Of a stretch of DNA of 41,781 nucleotides, positions 32,743-40,844 are shown piece by piece. Under the pieces are notes generated by a model, which saw only the letters and a program-made list of their open reading frames with translations, ran no database searches and was not told where the DNA came from. How positions within the stretch are numbered: the first letter of the stretch is position 1; each line of letters begins with the position of its first letter. Source of the DNA: Gammaproteobacteria bacterium (GTDB taxonomy: Bacteria; Pseudomonadota; Gammaproteobacteria; Steroidobacterales; XN24); NCBI GenBank assembly GCA_020341735.1, contig CP070833.1:2714612-2756392 (forward strand), in the 5' to 3' direction. A program made the translations under genes and the position numbers.

Positions 32743-33087
32743 ATGAAACAATCGAGAGTGGTGATCGCCGTTCATCGCACGAGTTATCCCGATCCCGTGC
32801 GCGTACGTCGCGGCGAGATGGTTCACCTGGGCGATACCGATCCCGATTTTCCCGGCTGGATCCGTGTCACCGATGCGGCAGGCCGCTCCGGTTGGGCACC
32901 GGAGTCGATACTGGAGCCGGCCGGAGCCGCAGAGGCGGCCGTGACCGAGGACTACGACGCTTCGGAACTGGATGTATCTCCGGGCGATCGGCTGACGGCG
33001 TACCGGGAACTGGCCGGATGGTATTGGGTCTCCGATGAAGCAGGGAAATTCGGGTGGGTGCCTGTCGGGGTGACACAGGAGAGCTGA
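32743..33087 (+). CDS. double SH3-like domain protein
   Basis: The 114-residue protein contains two bacterial SH3-like repeats. The first is YPDPVRVRRGEMVHLGDTDPDFPGWIRVT...GRSGWAP (about 14-50). The second is YDASELDVSPGDRLTAYRELAGWYWVS...GKFGWVP (about 69-107). There is no signal peptide, so it acts in the cytoplasm. Such domains often bind peptides. ATG 32743 is preferred to an adjacent TTG. It is probably coupled to the ABM gene, which ends three bases earlier. Confidence 0.78.
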   Translation: MKQSRVVIAVHRTSYPDPVRVRRGEMVHLGDTDPDFPGWIRVTDAAGRSGWAPESILEPAGAAEAAVTEDYDASELDVSPGDRLTAYRELAGWYWVSDEAGKFGWVPVGVTQES

Positions 33088-33160
33088 GCCCGGTCCGCAG
33101 GCTTGAAAAACTCTGTCGCCGGAGCAACCCTGTACGGTCCGCACCCGGAGAAAGGAAGTG

Positions 33161-33610
33161 ATGCTGGAGACCGGCGATCTCGGCTTGCTGCGGTCTTTCG
33201 AAGACGCCAGCCTGCCTGAGGAAGACTTCGATCACGAGAAGCACGTGCACGCCGCGTGGTGTTTCCTGCAGCAATACGGGCTTCAGGACGGTCGGGAGAA
33301 GTTCATCGCCGCCCTGAGACGATTTGTCGTCATCCACGGAGCCGCCGACAAATATCATGAGACCATCACGCGGGCTTTTCTGGATCTGATAGCGAGTCGC
33401 GTTTCCACACGCGCTGACTGGCAGTCTTTCCGGAGCGGAAACAGGATCATCATCGAGGACGGAATGAGCCTTCTCTTGCGACATTACTCCAGCCAGGTAC
33501 TGTTTTCGGACAGGGCACGGAAAGCCTTCGTCGAACCGGACATTATCCCTTTCCCCGGGCCTGAAGCCGACTCGGCCGCAAGCGACGGCAGGGAAATTGC
33601 CGGTGACTGA
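33161..33610 (+). CDS. conserved protein of unknown function
   Basis: The 149-residue helical protein has FEDASLPEEDFDHEKHVHAAWCFLQQYG and FIAALRRFVVIHGAADKYHETITRAFLDLIASR. These have a regular His/Glu pattern (FDHEKHVHAAW, KYHETIT) that could hold a metal. I recall this pattern in widespread uncharacterised proteins, with no known function. AAAGGAAG precedes ATG 33161. Its stop lies within the first codons of the Cdd1-like gene, so translation is coupled. Confidence 0.68.
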   Translation: MLETGDLGLLRSFEDASLPEEDFDHEKHVHAAWCFLQQYGLQDGREKFIAALRRFVVIHGAADKYHETITRAFLDLIASRVSTRADWQSFRSGNRIIIEDGMSLLLRHYSSQVLFSDRARKAFVEPDIIPFPGPEADSAASDGREIAGD

Positions 33611-33887
33611 GGCCACCGCTTCAGAACATCTTCAGTCGATCCCGGGCGTCGGCCCCGGTATCGAAAGGGCTCTGCTTGAGCTGGGCTACTCGAGAGTGGG
33701 CGATCTGCGGGACGCGGACCCGGAGTCGATGTACCAGGCTCTGTGCCGGATCCGCGGCGCGCACGTCGATCGCTGCGTCCTCTATGTCTTCAGGTGCGCC
33801 GTCTACTACGCCAGTCACACGGCCCACGAACCGGAGCGGCTGAAATGGTGGCACTGGAAGGACCCGGGCCAGCCGTGCGCGAAATGA
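33603..33887 (+). CDS. Cdd1-like helix-hairpin-helix protein
   Basis: The 94-residue protein fits the 'pathogenicity locus' (Cdd1) family. It has a helix-hairpin-helix LQSIPGVGPGIERALLELGY, then DLRDADPESMYQALC, RCVLYVFRCAVYYAS and LKWWHWKD. The HhH suggests DNA binding, though family function is not proven. GTG 33603 overlaps the end of the preceding gene and an AGGGA lies upstream. Its own stop overlaps the next start as ATGA, tying three genes together. Confidence 0.82.
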   Translation: MTEATASEHLQSIPGVGPGIERALLELGYSRVGDLRDADPESMYQALCRIRGAHVDRCVLYVFRCAVYYASHTAHEPERLKWWHWKDPGQPCAK

Positions 33888-35137
33888 CCCGTCCCGGTTG
33901 TCGCGGAACCGGTATAGCAGCTGTCACCGCGCTCTTGGGCTTGCGGTCCTGGGCACTTGTCGGGCTGGCCACACTTTTCATGATCCAACCTGGAAACAAG
34001 GCGATGGCCTACGAAGAACCTGAATATGAAGTCGTCCACGTCTACCCGGATTTCGAAATCCGACGTTACGCGCCGCAACTCGTCGCGGAAACGGTCGTCG
34101 AAGGTGATTTCTCCGATGTTGGTGGACAGGCATTCCGGATCCTGGCGGACTACATTTCCGGCAACAATCGTAGCGACGAAAAGATCTCGATGACGGCGCC
34201 GGTGAGCCAGCGGCCCGAAGGGAAAAAGATGGAGTCGACCGCTCCATTCAGCCAGACCGGGGTCAGGGATGGCCGCTATGCCTTGCACTTCTTCGTTCCC
34301 TCCCGTTACACGGCCGACAACGTACCGCAGCCCATGGATGATCGGGTACAGATACGCCAGGTTCCCTCTCGCTGGATAGCCGCATCGGGATACTCCGGTG
34401 GCTGGAGCGAGGAACGCTATCGGAGACAGGAGCGGAAGCTTCTCGACGCCGTGCGACGGGAAGGCCTGAAGACGGTGGGGGAGCCCGTCTTCGCTCGCTA
34501 CAACTCGCCCTTTGCGCTGTGGTTTATACGGCGGAACGAGGTGTTGATTCAGCTGGATAGGGATTCTCTATCAGGCTTTGCGGGAGAAGGGGCGACAAAA
34601 ATGGCTGCAATGCCTGCAGACACCATGCTTTTTGCGTTCACCGAGGCTGAAGCCGATCTTTGGCGGTCGGTCAATGACGGGGTCATGGGCGGAGTTTCAA
34701 GCGGTTCCTTTCGTATCGACCCCGCGGGCATCGGCATCTTCGCGGGAGAGGTTTCTCTGGAGAACAACGGGGGCTTCGCCTCCGTCCGGGCGGCGATCGG
34801 GCCAAGGGACCTGTCCGCATCTGAAGGCTTACGGATCCGGGCGAGAGGGGATGGCCGGACCTACCGCCTGCGTCTTCACAACAACGCAGGAATGGATGGC
34901 ATCGCCTATCAGGCCGGGTTCGATACGCGGTCGGGAGAATGGCAAACCGTCTCCCTGCCCTTTGCCGCTTTCCAGCCCACCTTCCGGGGACGAGTGCCGC
35001 TAAACGCGCCGCCGCTCGATACCCGGCAGATAGAACAGGTAGGATTGATGATCGCAGACGGCCAGGCCGGCCCATTCACGCTCGAGGTGGACTGGGTGAT
35101 GACCTTCGGCGAATCGACCGTCAGCACAGTGCACTGA
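33884..35137 (+). CDS. exported SOUL-CIA30 fusion protein
   Basis: The 417-residue protein has a signal peptide (hydrophobic core about 17-33, cleavage near AMA-Y) followed by two domains. Residues about 45-225 are a SOUL haem-binding domain: YEVVHVYPDFEIRRYAPQLVAE, KISMTAPVSQ, YALHFFVPSRYT and a final RYNSPFALWFIRRNEVLI. Residues about 255-410 are a CIA30 (NDUFAF1-like) domain: WRSVNDGVMGGVSSGSF, GEVSLENNGGFASVRA, YRLRLHNN and QIEQVGLMIADGQAGPF. The frame is continuous across the join near 34560-34610. ATG 33884 overlaps the previous stop. The likely role is ligand or haem binding in the periplasm, possibly helping a respiratory or photo-oxidative complex. Confidence 0.85.
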   Translation: MTRPGCRGTGIAAVTALLGLRSWALVGLATLFMIQPGNKAMAYEEPEYEVVHVYPDFEIRRYAPQLVAETVVEGDFSDVGGQAFRILADYISGNNRSDEKISMTAPVSQRPEGKKMESTAPFSQTGVRDGRYALHFFVPSRYTADNVPQPMDDRVQIRQVPSRWIAASGYSGGWSEERYRRQERKLLDAVRREGLKTVGEPVFARYNSPFALWFIRRNEVLIQLDRDSLSGFAGEGATKMAAMPADTMLFAFTEAEADLWRSVNDGVMGGVSSGSFRIDPAGIGIFAGEVSLENNGGFASVRAAIGPRDLSASEGLRIRARGDGRTYRLRLHNNAGMDGIAYQAGFDTRSGEWQTVSLPFAAFQPTFRGRVPLNAPPLDTRQIEQVGLMIADGQAGPFTLEVDWVMTFGESTVSTVH

Positions 35138-35156
35138 TCACAAGGAGGTCGTTGCG

Positions 35157-35633
35157 ATGCGGGGTTCGATTGTTTCCATTCATATCGCTTCCGAGGAGGG
35201 CGGGGTGTTGCAGCCGCTCGATCGTGCAGAACTTGTGGCTGGCTGCGGCATTCGCGGTGATCGGCACTTCTCCGCCGATGGAAGCCGGGCTGACGAGGCG
35301 TTGACCCTTATAGAATCGGAGCAAGTCGAGCTGTTCAACGAACTGACCGGCTTGTCGCTGGCGCCGCATGACACCCGGCGTCAGATCGTCACACACGGTG
35401 TCCCGTTGAACGATCTGGTGGGAGTTCGATTCAGGCTCGGCGACGTGGAAGTCGAGGGTGTAGAACTCTGCGAGCCGTGCGCCTATCTGGCTGATCATCT
35501 GACGAAACAGTTCTCCATCACGGACATAGCCGCTCCGGAGATCGTCCACGGTCTCGCCCATCGGGCCGGTATCAGGGCGCGGATACTCAACGACGGCACC
35601 ATCAGAGTGGGTGACCCGGTGGCCTGCGAATAA
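35157..35633 (+). CDS. MOSC domain protein
   Basis: The 158-residue protein is a bare MOSC domain, the C-terminal module of molybdenum cofactor sulfurases. Marks are GSIVSIHIASEEG, GCGIRGDRHF, ALTLIESEQVELFNE, FRLGDVEVEGVELCEPCAYL and GLAHRAGIRARILNDGTIRVGDPV. The conserved Cys lies in ELCEPC and would carry or transfer sulfur to the cofactor. The presence of two Cys in that loop is usual for stand-alone MOSC proteins. A strong AAGGAGG precedes ATG 35157. Confidence 0.86.
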   Translation: MRGSIVSIHIASEEGGVLQPLDRAELVAGCGIRGDRHFSADGSRADEALTLIESEQVELFNELTGLSLAPHDTRRQIVTHGVPLNDLVGVRFRLGDVEVEGVELCEPCAYLADHLTKQFSITDIAAPEIVHGLAHRAGIRARILNDGTIRVGDPVACE

Positions 35634-35701
35634 CGGCCGTTACCCGGCAGAGACCAGGCCGTGGTCTATCCATTCAGCCTTCAGGATCGATTATTCAACG
35701 G

Positions 35702-36418
35702 GTGAAAATCAGCACGCCTCATTTCGATCGCATACCGGGACCACCGGCACGCCGGGGGCTCGTGCGTGAAGCGCTGGGGCTACTGGAACCGGTCCGACTT
35801 GCGGCAAGACTGCCGAGGCTCGCCCGTCATCCACGCGGCGAAGGCCGACCGCTGCTGGTACTTCCAGGTTTTGGCGCTTCCGATCAGTCGACCTGGATCC
35901 TGCGACAGTATCTGGCTTGGCTCGGATATGTCGTCGACGGATGGGGGCTCGGCCGGAACACCGGTCGGGTCCCGCAACTCATACCCAGGATCATCGACAG
36001 GCTCGAGAATATTAGCCAGCACCACGGCGATCGGGTCGGTCTTGTCGGCTGGAGTCTCGGAGGATATCTGGCGCGGGAAGCTGCTCGCGAACGACCGGAT
36101 CTGGTCTCCCGAGTCGTGACCCTGGGATCGCCCGTGGTGGGCGGCCCCAAGTACACGCTGGCATCCCGCCATTACAAGCGCAATGGATTTGATCTGGACG
36201 AAATCGAGGCCAGCGTGGCTGCGCGAGATGAGGTGCCTCTCGAGACACCGGTGACGGCCATATTCAGCAAACGCGACGGCATAGTCGCCTGGCAGGCCTG
36301 CATCGACCGGATCAATACTTCGACCGAGCATGTGGAAGTGCGCGCCACCCACATCGGGCTCGGCATGAATCCGGACGTCTTCGCCATTGTCGCCGATCGG
36401 CTTGCAAGGCGCGGATGA
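35702..36418 (+). CDS. alpha/beta hydrolase, lipase-like
   Basis: The 238-residue protein has a compact alpha/beta core. PLLVLPGFGASDQSTWIL makes the oxyanion loop and GWSLGGYLAREAA holds the Ser. FSKRDGIV holds the acid Asp, and ATHIGLGMNPDVF the His. VVTLGSPVVGGP follows the Ser as in lipases that act on acyl chains. There is no signal peptide. GTG 35702 is the first start giving the full N-terminus; its ribosome site is weak. The stop overlaps the next ATG as ATGA. Substrate unknown. Confidence 0.82.
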   Translation: MKISTPHFDRIPGPPARRGLVREALGLLEPVRLAARLPRLARHPRGEGRPLLVLPGFGASDQSTWILRQYLAWLGYVVDGWGLGRNTGRVPQLIPRIIDRLENISQHHGDRVGLVGWSLGGYLAREAARERPDLVSRVVTLGSPVVGGPKYTLASRHYKRNGFDLDEIEASVAARDEVPLETPVTAIFSKRDGIVAWQACIDRINTSTEHVEVRATHIGLGMNPDVFAIVADRLARRG

Positions 36419-36453
36419 ATGGAGACGATCCGGTCAAAGAACAGGAGGACCGC

Positions 36454-36921
36454 GTGCCCCGGGTGAAGACGGCGATGACCGGCTCCCTGCTGGCGGCGTG
36501 CGGTTCGCTTGCCATGGCGGATGGATTGCTTCAGCCACATCAATGGCAGAGTCGGATCCTGCTGGTATTTGCGTCCGAAGAAGACAGCGCAGCGATGATC
36601 ACCACGCTGGCAGTGCTCGATGACAACCAGGCTGGCATCGTGGAGCGGGACCTGATTATCGGCACGGTGTTCCCTGACGGCGGGCGCTTCGGCGGCACTG
36701 ATCTGTCGAAGGCGGAGTGCCGGCAGCTCCGCGATCGATTCGCCATCAGGCGGGAGGCGTTCACAGCGATCCTCATCGGAAAGGATGGGAGCGAAAAATT
36801 GCGGCTGCGCCGCCCGCCGGCCGCCGCAGAACTTTTCGAGCTGATCGATTCCATGCCCATGCGGCAGAGCGAGATCCGTCGCCGCCAGCCGGTCGACAGC
36901 TCCGACGGTGACGAAGGCTGA
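36454..36921 (+). CDS. exported DUF4174 protein
   Basis: The 155-residue protein has a signal peptide (PRVKTAMTGSLLAACGSL, cleavage near AMA-D) and the DUF4174 domain. Domain marks are HQWQSRILLVFASEEDSAAM, IVERDLIIGTVFPDG, FTAILIGKDGSEKLR and LFELIDSMPMRQSEIRR. DUF4174 has a thioredoxin-like outline but lacks the CxxC pair, so redox activity is doubtful. GTG 36454 has AGGAGG five bases upstream. An in-frame ATG at 36415 overlaps the hydrolase stop but would add 13 acidic residues before the signal peptide. Confidence 0.82.
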   Translation: MPRVKTAMTGSLLAACGSLAMADGLLQPHQWQSRILLVFASEEDSAAMITTLAVLDDNQAGIVERDLIIGTVFPDGGRFGGTDLSKAECRQLRDRFAIRREAFTAILIGKDGSEKLRLRRPPAAAELFELIDSMPMRQSEIRRRQPVDSSDGDEG

Positions 36922-37037
36922 CGGCATTACGTAACCGGACAGACCGATATTGGTCGAAGGCCTCGGCGGCGCCCTGTGGCACCGACGGGCGTAACCGTGG
37001 GATAGTGCCCAAGCTCGGGTGCAGGGAAGGCCAGCCC

Positions 37038-37685
37038 TTGACCGCAACAGAACGACCGCTGACGAAAGATTCGCTGGACCGGGCCTGCAGGATCCTGGCC
37101 GATCGCGATCCCCATCTGGGCGTGAGCTACACAAGGCACGGGACGCCGCCGCTCTGGAAGCGGCGGCCGGGGTTCAGAACACTCGTGCAGATCGTGCTGG
37201 AACAGCAGGTGTCACTGGCGTCGGGGCGAGCGACACTCAAGAGGATTGAAGCCACCTTCGGGCCGGTCACAGCCGCCAGGCTGGCGAAAGCGGGTCAAGA
37301 GGGCCTGCGCTCTGTCGGCGTGACGCGGCAGAAGGCTCGCTATTGCGCTCTGCTGGCGGAGGCGTCACGGGCCGGTGACCTGAATCTCAGGAAGATCTCC
37401 CGGTCGCGGGATCGAGACGCCATGTCCGCACTCACTGCATTCAAGGGCATCGGATCCTGGACGGCCGAGGTCTATCTTCTGATGGCGCTGGGTCGGCCCG
37501 ATGTCTGGCCGGCCGGTGATCTGGCGCTCGCCAAGGCGATACAAACGGTGAAACAACTCCCCGAGCGCCCGGACGAAGAGTCCATGCGCGTGCTGGCTCA
37601 ACCCTGGAGCCCTTTCCGGGCCGTGGCCGCGCGTATGTTGTGGCACGACTATCTGCAACGGGATCGCCGGGTCCAGGCACCGTGA
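37038..37685 (+). CDS. DNA-3-methyladenine glycosylase, AlkA/HhH-GPD type
   Basis: The 215-residue protein excises alkylated bases. It has LVQIVLEQQVSLASGRATLKRIEATFG, the helix-hairpin-helix ALTAFKGIGSWTAEVYLLMAL, and PAGDLALAKAI with the catalytic Asp. There is no iron-sulfur cluster and no Ada-like extension, so it is the short AlkA (MagIII/AfAlkA-type) form. The start is ambiguous. TTG 37038 has AGGGAAGG at good spacing, while GTG 37005 would add 11 residues with a poorly placed site. The 116-base gap before it holds no gene. Confidence 0.85.
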   Translation: MTATERPLTKDSLDRACRILADRDPHLGVSYTRHGTPPLWKRRPGFRTLVQIVLEQQVSLASGRATLKRIEATFGPVTAARLAKAGQEGLRSVGVTRQKARYCALLAEASRAGDLNLRKISRSRDRDAMSALTAFKGIGSWTAEVYLLMALGRPDVWPAGDLALAKAIQTVKQLPERPDEESMRVLAQPWSPFRAVAARMLWHDYLQRDRRVQAP

Positions 37686-37759
37686 CAGACTGACGAGGAC
37701 GAGCCAACATGCATCTGCCGTTGGCAGATGAAGACAACAAAGACAGACGGAGATCGTAA

Positions 37760-38491
37760 GTGCGGGAGATCAACTGGCGTATCGCGCTGTTCGAAATGCT
37801 CATAGTCGTCGTCGGCATCCTGATCGCGTTCCGGGTGGACGAGTGGAAGGACACACGGGCGGAGGAGCGGGAAGTCTCAGCCAGCCTCGCAAGGCTCGCA
37901 GACGACTTCGTCGGAAACCGGCTGCTGTGCGAAACCCTGTCCACGGAAGTTCGCGTCAATCATGATGCCGTCTGGCATGTCTATACGTCCCTGCAGGAGG
38001 GGCACGTCATCGGCGGCGACTCGGAGAAATTCGAGCGGGGATTGGTCAACGCAGATTTCATTCCCCAGATCCCGATCTCCACCCTCGGCTACCGTGAGAT
38101 GATCGCCACCGGACTGCTGCGGTCGCTCAAGGACGTCGATCTGGCGGTGGAGTTGGGGTTGCTGGAAACGGAACTGGAAAACTCCCGTGTGCAGATTCCC
38201 TACTATCGGGTCGGCCCTGCGGCGCTGGCATCCGAACTGCGCGACGTCGTCGATTTCCAATATACAGACTCTCCGGATCAGCCCGGCGTGCGATTCGACT
38301 TCGCGGATCTTGTCGGCAACCGCAGGATCAGAAATCTTTATTTTGAGACCGTCGACAGCCATGGGGATGTCGCTTTCCATCTGACGCGGATCTGTGATCT
38401 TGTCGATCGCATCAGCGTGCGACTCGCGCACTATCAAGCCAGACCCGATGAGCTTCCCGAACCGCTGACTACGCCCCGGCGTGACCGGTAG
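37760..38491 (+). CDS. membrane-anchored protein, DUF6090-like
   Basis: The 243-residue protein has one N-terminal membrane helix (about 9-26: LFEMLIVVVGILIAFRVDEW). A helical extracytoplasmic domain follows, with REVSASLARLADDFVGNR, STLGYREMIATGLLRSLKD and regular charged helices. The opening IVVVGILIAF-VDEW is shared with a family usually named DUF6090. No function is known. GTG 37760 is preceded by GGAGAT at good distance. Confidence 0.7.
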   Translation: MREINWRIALFEMLIVVVGILIAFRVDEWKDTRAEEREVSASLARLADDFVGNRLLCETLSTEVRVNHDAVWHVYTSLQEGHVIGGDSEKFERGLVNADFIPQIPISTLGYREMIATGLLRSLKDVDLAVELGLLETELENSRVQIPYYRVGPAALASELRDVVDFQYTDSPDQPGVRFDFADLVGNRRIRNLYFETVDSHGDVAFHLTRICDLVDRISVRLAHYQARPDELPEPLTTPRRDR

Positions 38492-38548
38492 CCGAAGCCG
38501 GTGAGAGGCGGTCGACTCGTCGATTGATGACAGAAAGGTAACCGGTAA

Positions 38549-39001
38549 ATGATCTCGTTCATCGTCTTCTTCATCCTGACTTCCGCGGCCGCGGCGATGG
38601 GTGCCCTGTTCCAGCCCGGAGCCTGGTATGCGGGGCTCAGCAAGCCCGCACTCACCCCGCCGGACTGGGTTTTTCCGGTTGCTTGGACGGTTCTCTATCT
38701 GATGATTGCGGTCGCCGGTTGGATGTACTGGCAGGGTCGACGATATCCAAGCGGGAGACGCGTCGTTGCGTTGTGGGGCGCCCAGCTGGTTCTGAATGCT
38801 GCCTGGAGCTGGCTGTTCTTCGGACTTCACCTGACAGGAGTTGCCCTGGCGGAGATCCTGCTGTTGTGGCTGACGATCCTGCTCCTCATGATCGACGGCT
38901 ACCGGATCCGCCCACTGGCAAGTTGGTTGCTGGCCCCGTACTTGATCTGGGTCGGCTTCGCGGCATGGTTGAATCTCGGCATCTGGCGACTGAATGCTTG
39001 A
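38549..39001 (+). CDS. tspO: TspO/MBR family protein
   Basis: The 150-residue protein has five membrane helices and the TspO signature: WYAGLSKPALTPPDWVFPVAWTVLYLMIAVAGW, LNAAWSWLFFG and LAPYLIWVGFAAWLNLGIWRLN. TspO binds porphyrins and related tetrapyrroles and has been linked to stress and to photosensitive porphyrin breakdown. AAAGG precedes ATG 38549. Its presence near the SOUL-CIA30 gene gives two tetrapyrrole-linked proteins within 5 kb, though a shared role is inference. Confidence 0.9.
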   Translation: MISFIVFFILTSAAAAMGALFQPGAWYAGLSKPALTPPDWVFPVAWTVLYLMIAVAGWMYWQGRRYPSGRRVVALWGAQLVLNAAWSWLFFGLHLTGVALAEILLLWLTILLLMIDGYRIRPLASWLLAPYLIWVGFAAWLNLGIWRLNA

Positions 39002-39032
39002 AGCCATCCCGCCGGGCTCTTAGGCTGGAGAA

Positions 39033-39833
39033 ATGTCGTATCAAAAGACGCAGGCGTCATCGGCGGGCGGCCAGATCTCACTGGTGAACAGTTTCAGGGC
39101 GCGGGGACCGCTGCTCGTTCTGTTCGCGCTGTCCATCTCCGCATGCCGCCAGGCTCCCGACCCGGGCCCGTTCATTCCATCGGACGATGAACCGTCCGTC
39201 GTTGTGGTGTCCAACCCGGCGAACGGCCCGGGGAAAGATTCGCGGGAGATCTGGGCGACAACAGCGGTATACGAGTGCGCCGATGGCTCATCGTTCCTGG
39301 TGGAGTACGCCGAGGACAAGGCGAGGCTCGTGTTGCCAAAACGCACGCTGGTCCTGCCGCGCGTGCCGTCCGCATCCGGCGGCAAATATCAGGGCGACAA
39401 TGTATTGCTGTGGTCAAAGGGTGAGGAGGCGACGATCGAGATCGATGGCCTGCGCCGTTCCGAATGCGGCAATAACAAGGCACGGGCAGCCTGGGTCCGG
39501 GCTCGACTGACTGGCATCGATTTCCGGGCGCTTGGGAATGAGCCGGGCTGGGTACTTGAGATCGATGAGGGGCGCAGCGTGGCCTTCGTCACGGACTACG
39601 GTCAGAGGCATCATGCCTTTGGCCCCCCGCACAGACGCGCCGCCGAAGTTCCTGGCCGGACCGTTTTTGAGGTCAACAATGACGAGGACAAGCTTGAGGT
39701 CGTCCTGCTCGACACTCCGTGTCGAGACGACATGAGCGGTGAACGGTACCCGGTCGAGGCACGGCTGGTTCTCGCGGGCCGCAGCTACCGCGGCTGCGGC
39801 CAGTGGCTGCAAGGCGACGGCAGCGCTCCATGA
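39033..39833 (+). CDS. lipoprotein with MliC-like domain
   Basis: The 266-residue protein has a signal peptide with lipobox ISAC (Cys38). An MliC-like domain (about 77-145) follows: VYECADGSSFLVEYAEDKARLVLP, GKYQGDNVLLWSKGEEATIEIDG and SEC. A C-terminal domain (about 160-260) begins FRALGNEPGWVLEID and ends with a Cys-containing RSYRGCGQWL, a pattern seen in COG3650-like envelope proteins. It would inhibit C-type lysozyme at the cell surface. It is the second MliC-type gene of the window. GGAG precedes ATG 39033. Confidence 0.78.
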   Translation: MSYQKTQASSAGGQISLVNSFRARGPLLVLFALSISACRQAPDPGPFIPSDDEPSVVVVSNPANGPGKDSREIWATTAVYECADGSSFLVEYAEDKARLVLPKRTLVLPRVPSASGGKYQGDNVLLWSKGEEATIEIDGLRRSECGNNKARAAWVRARLTGIDFRALGNEPGWVLEIDEGRSVAFVTDYGQRHHAFGPPHRRAAEVPGRTVFEVNNDEDKLEVVLLDTPCRDDMSGERYPVEARLVLAGRSYRGCGQWLQGDGSAP

Positions 39834-40131
39834 CAGACAGAGTCCTGCCGAAGATGCTGGGCCACCCGTCGGAATTGCGGATCCCGGTCACCGACGCGGA
39901 CCGTCACGACTAGCCCGTGTCTGCGATCCGACCCACTGGCCTCGGCGCCACGCCCGGGGCGAGGGCGACTCGCATCGGAAGGCCGCTCCGGTCCCGCCCG
40001 ATCCGGACCATGCGCCATCGTCAAGACAGCACGGCAGGCACGTTGGGGGAATCTTCTCGGTGGCGACCCACCACGCTGGCGGTACCTCGGCGGCTTGTGG
40101 CAGATTGGAGGCAATCGGAGAAGCGAGATTC
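39834..40131. other. intergenic region before the response regulator gene
   Basis: About 300 bases without a gene. The reading frame of the response regulator is open upstream through this stretch, but the translation is Arg/Pro-rich and unlike a protein. I see no clear -35/-10 pair, hairpin with T run or repeat. The promoter of the PdsR-like operon must lie here. GGAGAAG at 40117-40123 is the ribosome site. Confidence 0.5.
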
Positions 40132-40842
40132 ATGAGTCAGCACATCGCCATCGTCGAGGACGAGCCCGCGATCCGCGAAAACTACGCGGATGCCTTCCGC
40201 CGCCAGGGCTACAGGGTGAGCGTCCATGACGACCGCCATTCAGCCTTGCATGCTTTTGAATCGCGCCTGCCGGATCTGGTCGTCATCGACGTCATGCTGG
40301 GTGACGAACCTGAGGGAGGCTTCGAGCTCTGCCGCCAGCTCCGCGCCCGCTCTGAAAGCCTTCCGATCGTTTTCCTGACGGCACGGGACAGCGATCTGGA
40401 CGCCGTTTCCGGGCTCAGGCTCGGCGCGGACGACTATCTCGCCAAGGACATCAGCCTCGCCCACCTGACGGCGAGGGTGGCGGCTCTTTTCCGGAGACAG
40501 GAAGCGTTGCGGCGACCCGTCGAGGACGATCTGCTGGATCGGGGGCCACTGCGTATCAACATTGACCGGCTGACCGCCAGTTGGTCCGGACAGGATTTGG
40601 GGCTGACCCTGACCGAGTTCTGGATGGTCCATGCGCTGGCCCGTTTTCCAGGGCACGTCAAGAGCCGACAGCAACTCATGGATGCGGCCAACGCGGTCCT
40701 CGATGATGCCACAATTACTTCGCATATTAAGAGAATTAGGCGGAAGTTCGCAGCAATTGATCCCGATTTCGACGCAATTAGGACCATTTATGGCGTCGGA
40801 TACCGGTGGCAAACCGAACCTGACTCAGGGAGCGGACAGTAA
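40132..40842 (+). CDS. PdsR-like OmpR-family response regulator
   Basis: The 236-residue protein has a receiver domain with acidic Asp10/Glu11, phospho-acceptor Asp53 (VVIDVMLGDE), Thr83 and Lys105, and an OmpR winged helix (about 135-230). The text IAIVEDEPAIRENYADAFRRQGY, GDEPEGGFELCRQLRA and FLTARDSDLDAVSGLRLGADDYLAKDISL is the pattern of the response regulator of the 'proteobacterial dedicated sortase system' (TIGR03787). ATG 40132 is chosen over the open upstream frame. It begins an operon with an Mth938 protein and a PdsS-like kinase. No sortase or LPxTG gene is in view. Confidence 0.82.
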   Translation: MSQHIAIVEDEPAIRENYADAFRRQGYRVSVHDDRHSALHAFESRLPDLVVIDVMLGDEPEGGFELCRQLRARSESLPIVFLTARDSDLDAVSGLRLGADDYLAKDISLAHLTARVAALFRRQEALRRPVEDDLLDRGPLRINIDRLTASWSGQDLGLTLTEFWMVHALARFPGHVKSRQQLMDAANAVLDDATITSHIKRIRRKFAAIDPDFDAIRTIYGVGYRWQTEPDSGSGQ

Positions 40843-40844
40843 TC

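Noticed and set aside
36172..39007. Long minus-strand frames (36172-37134, 37877-39007)
   Set aside because: They are shadows of plus-strand genes with recognised domains; their translations show no family features.
17962..39833. Integron cassette array, given the many small same-strand genes
   Set aside because: Genes overlap or lie a few bases apart, no repeated attC-like sites with GTTRRRY/RYYYAAC cores are visible, and no integron integrase is present.
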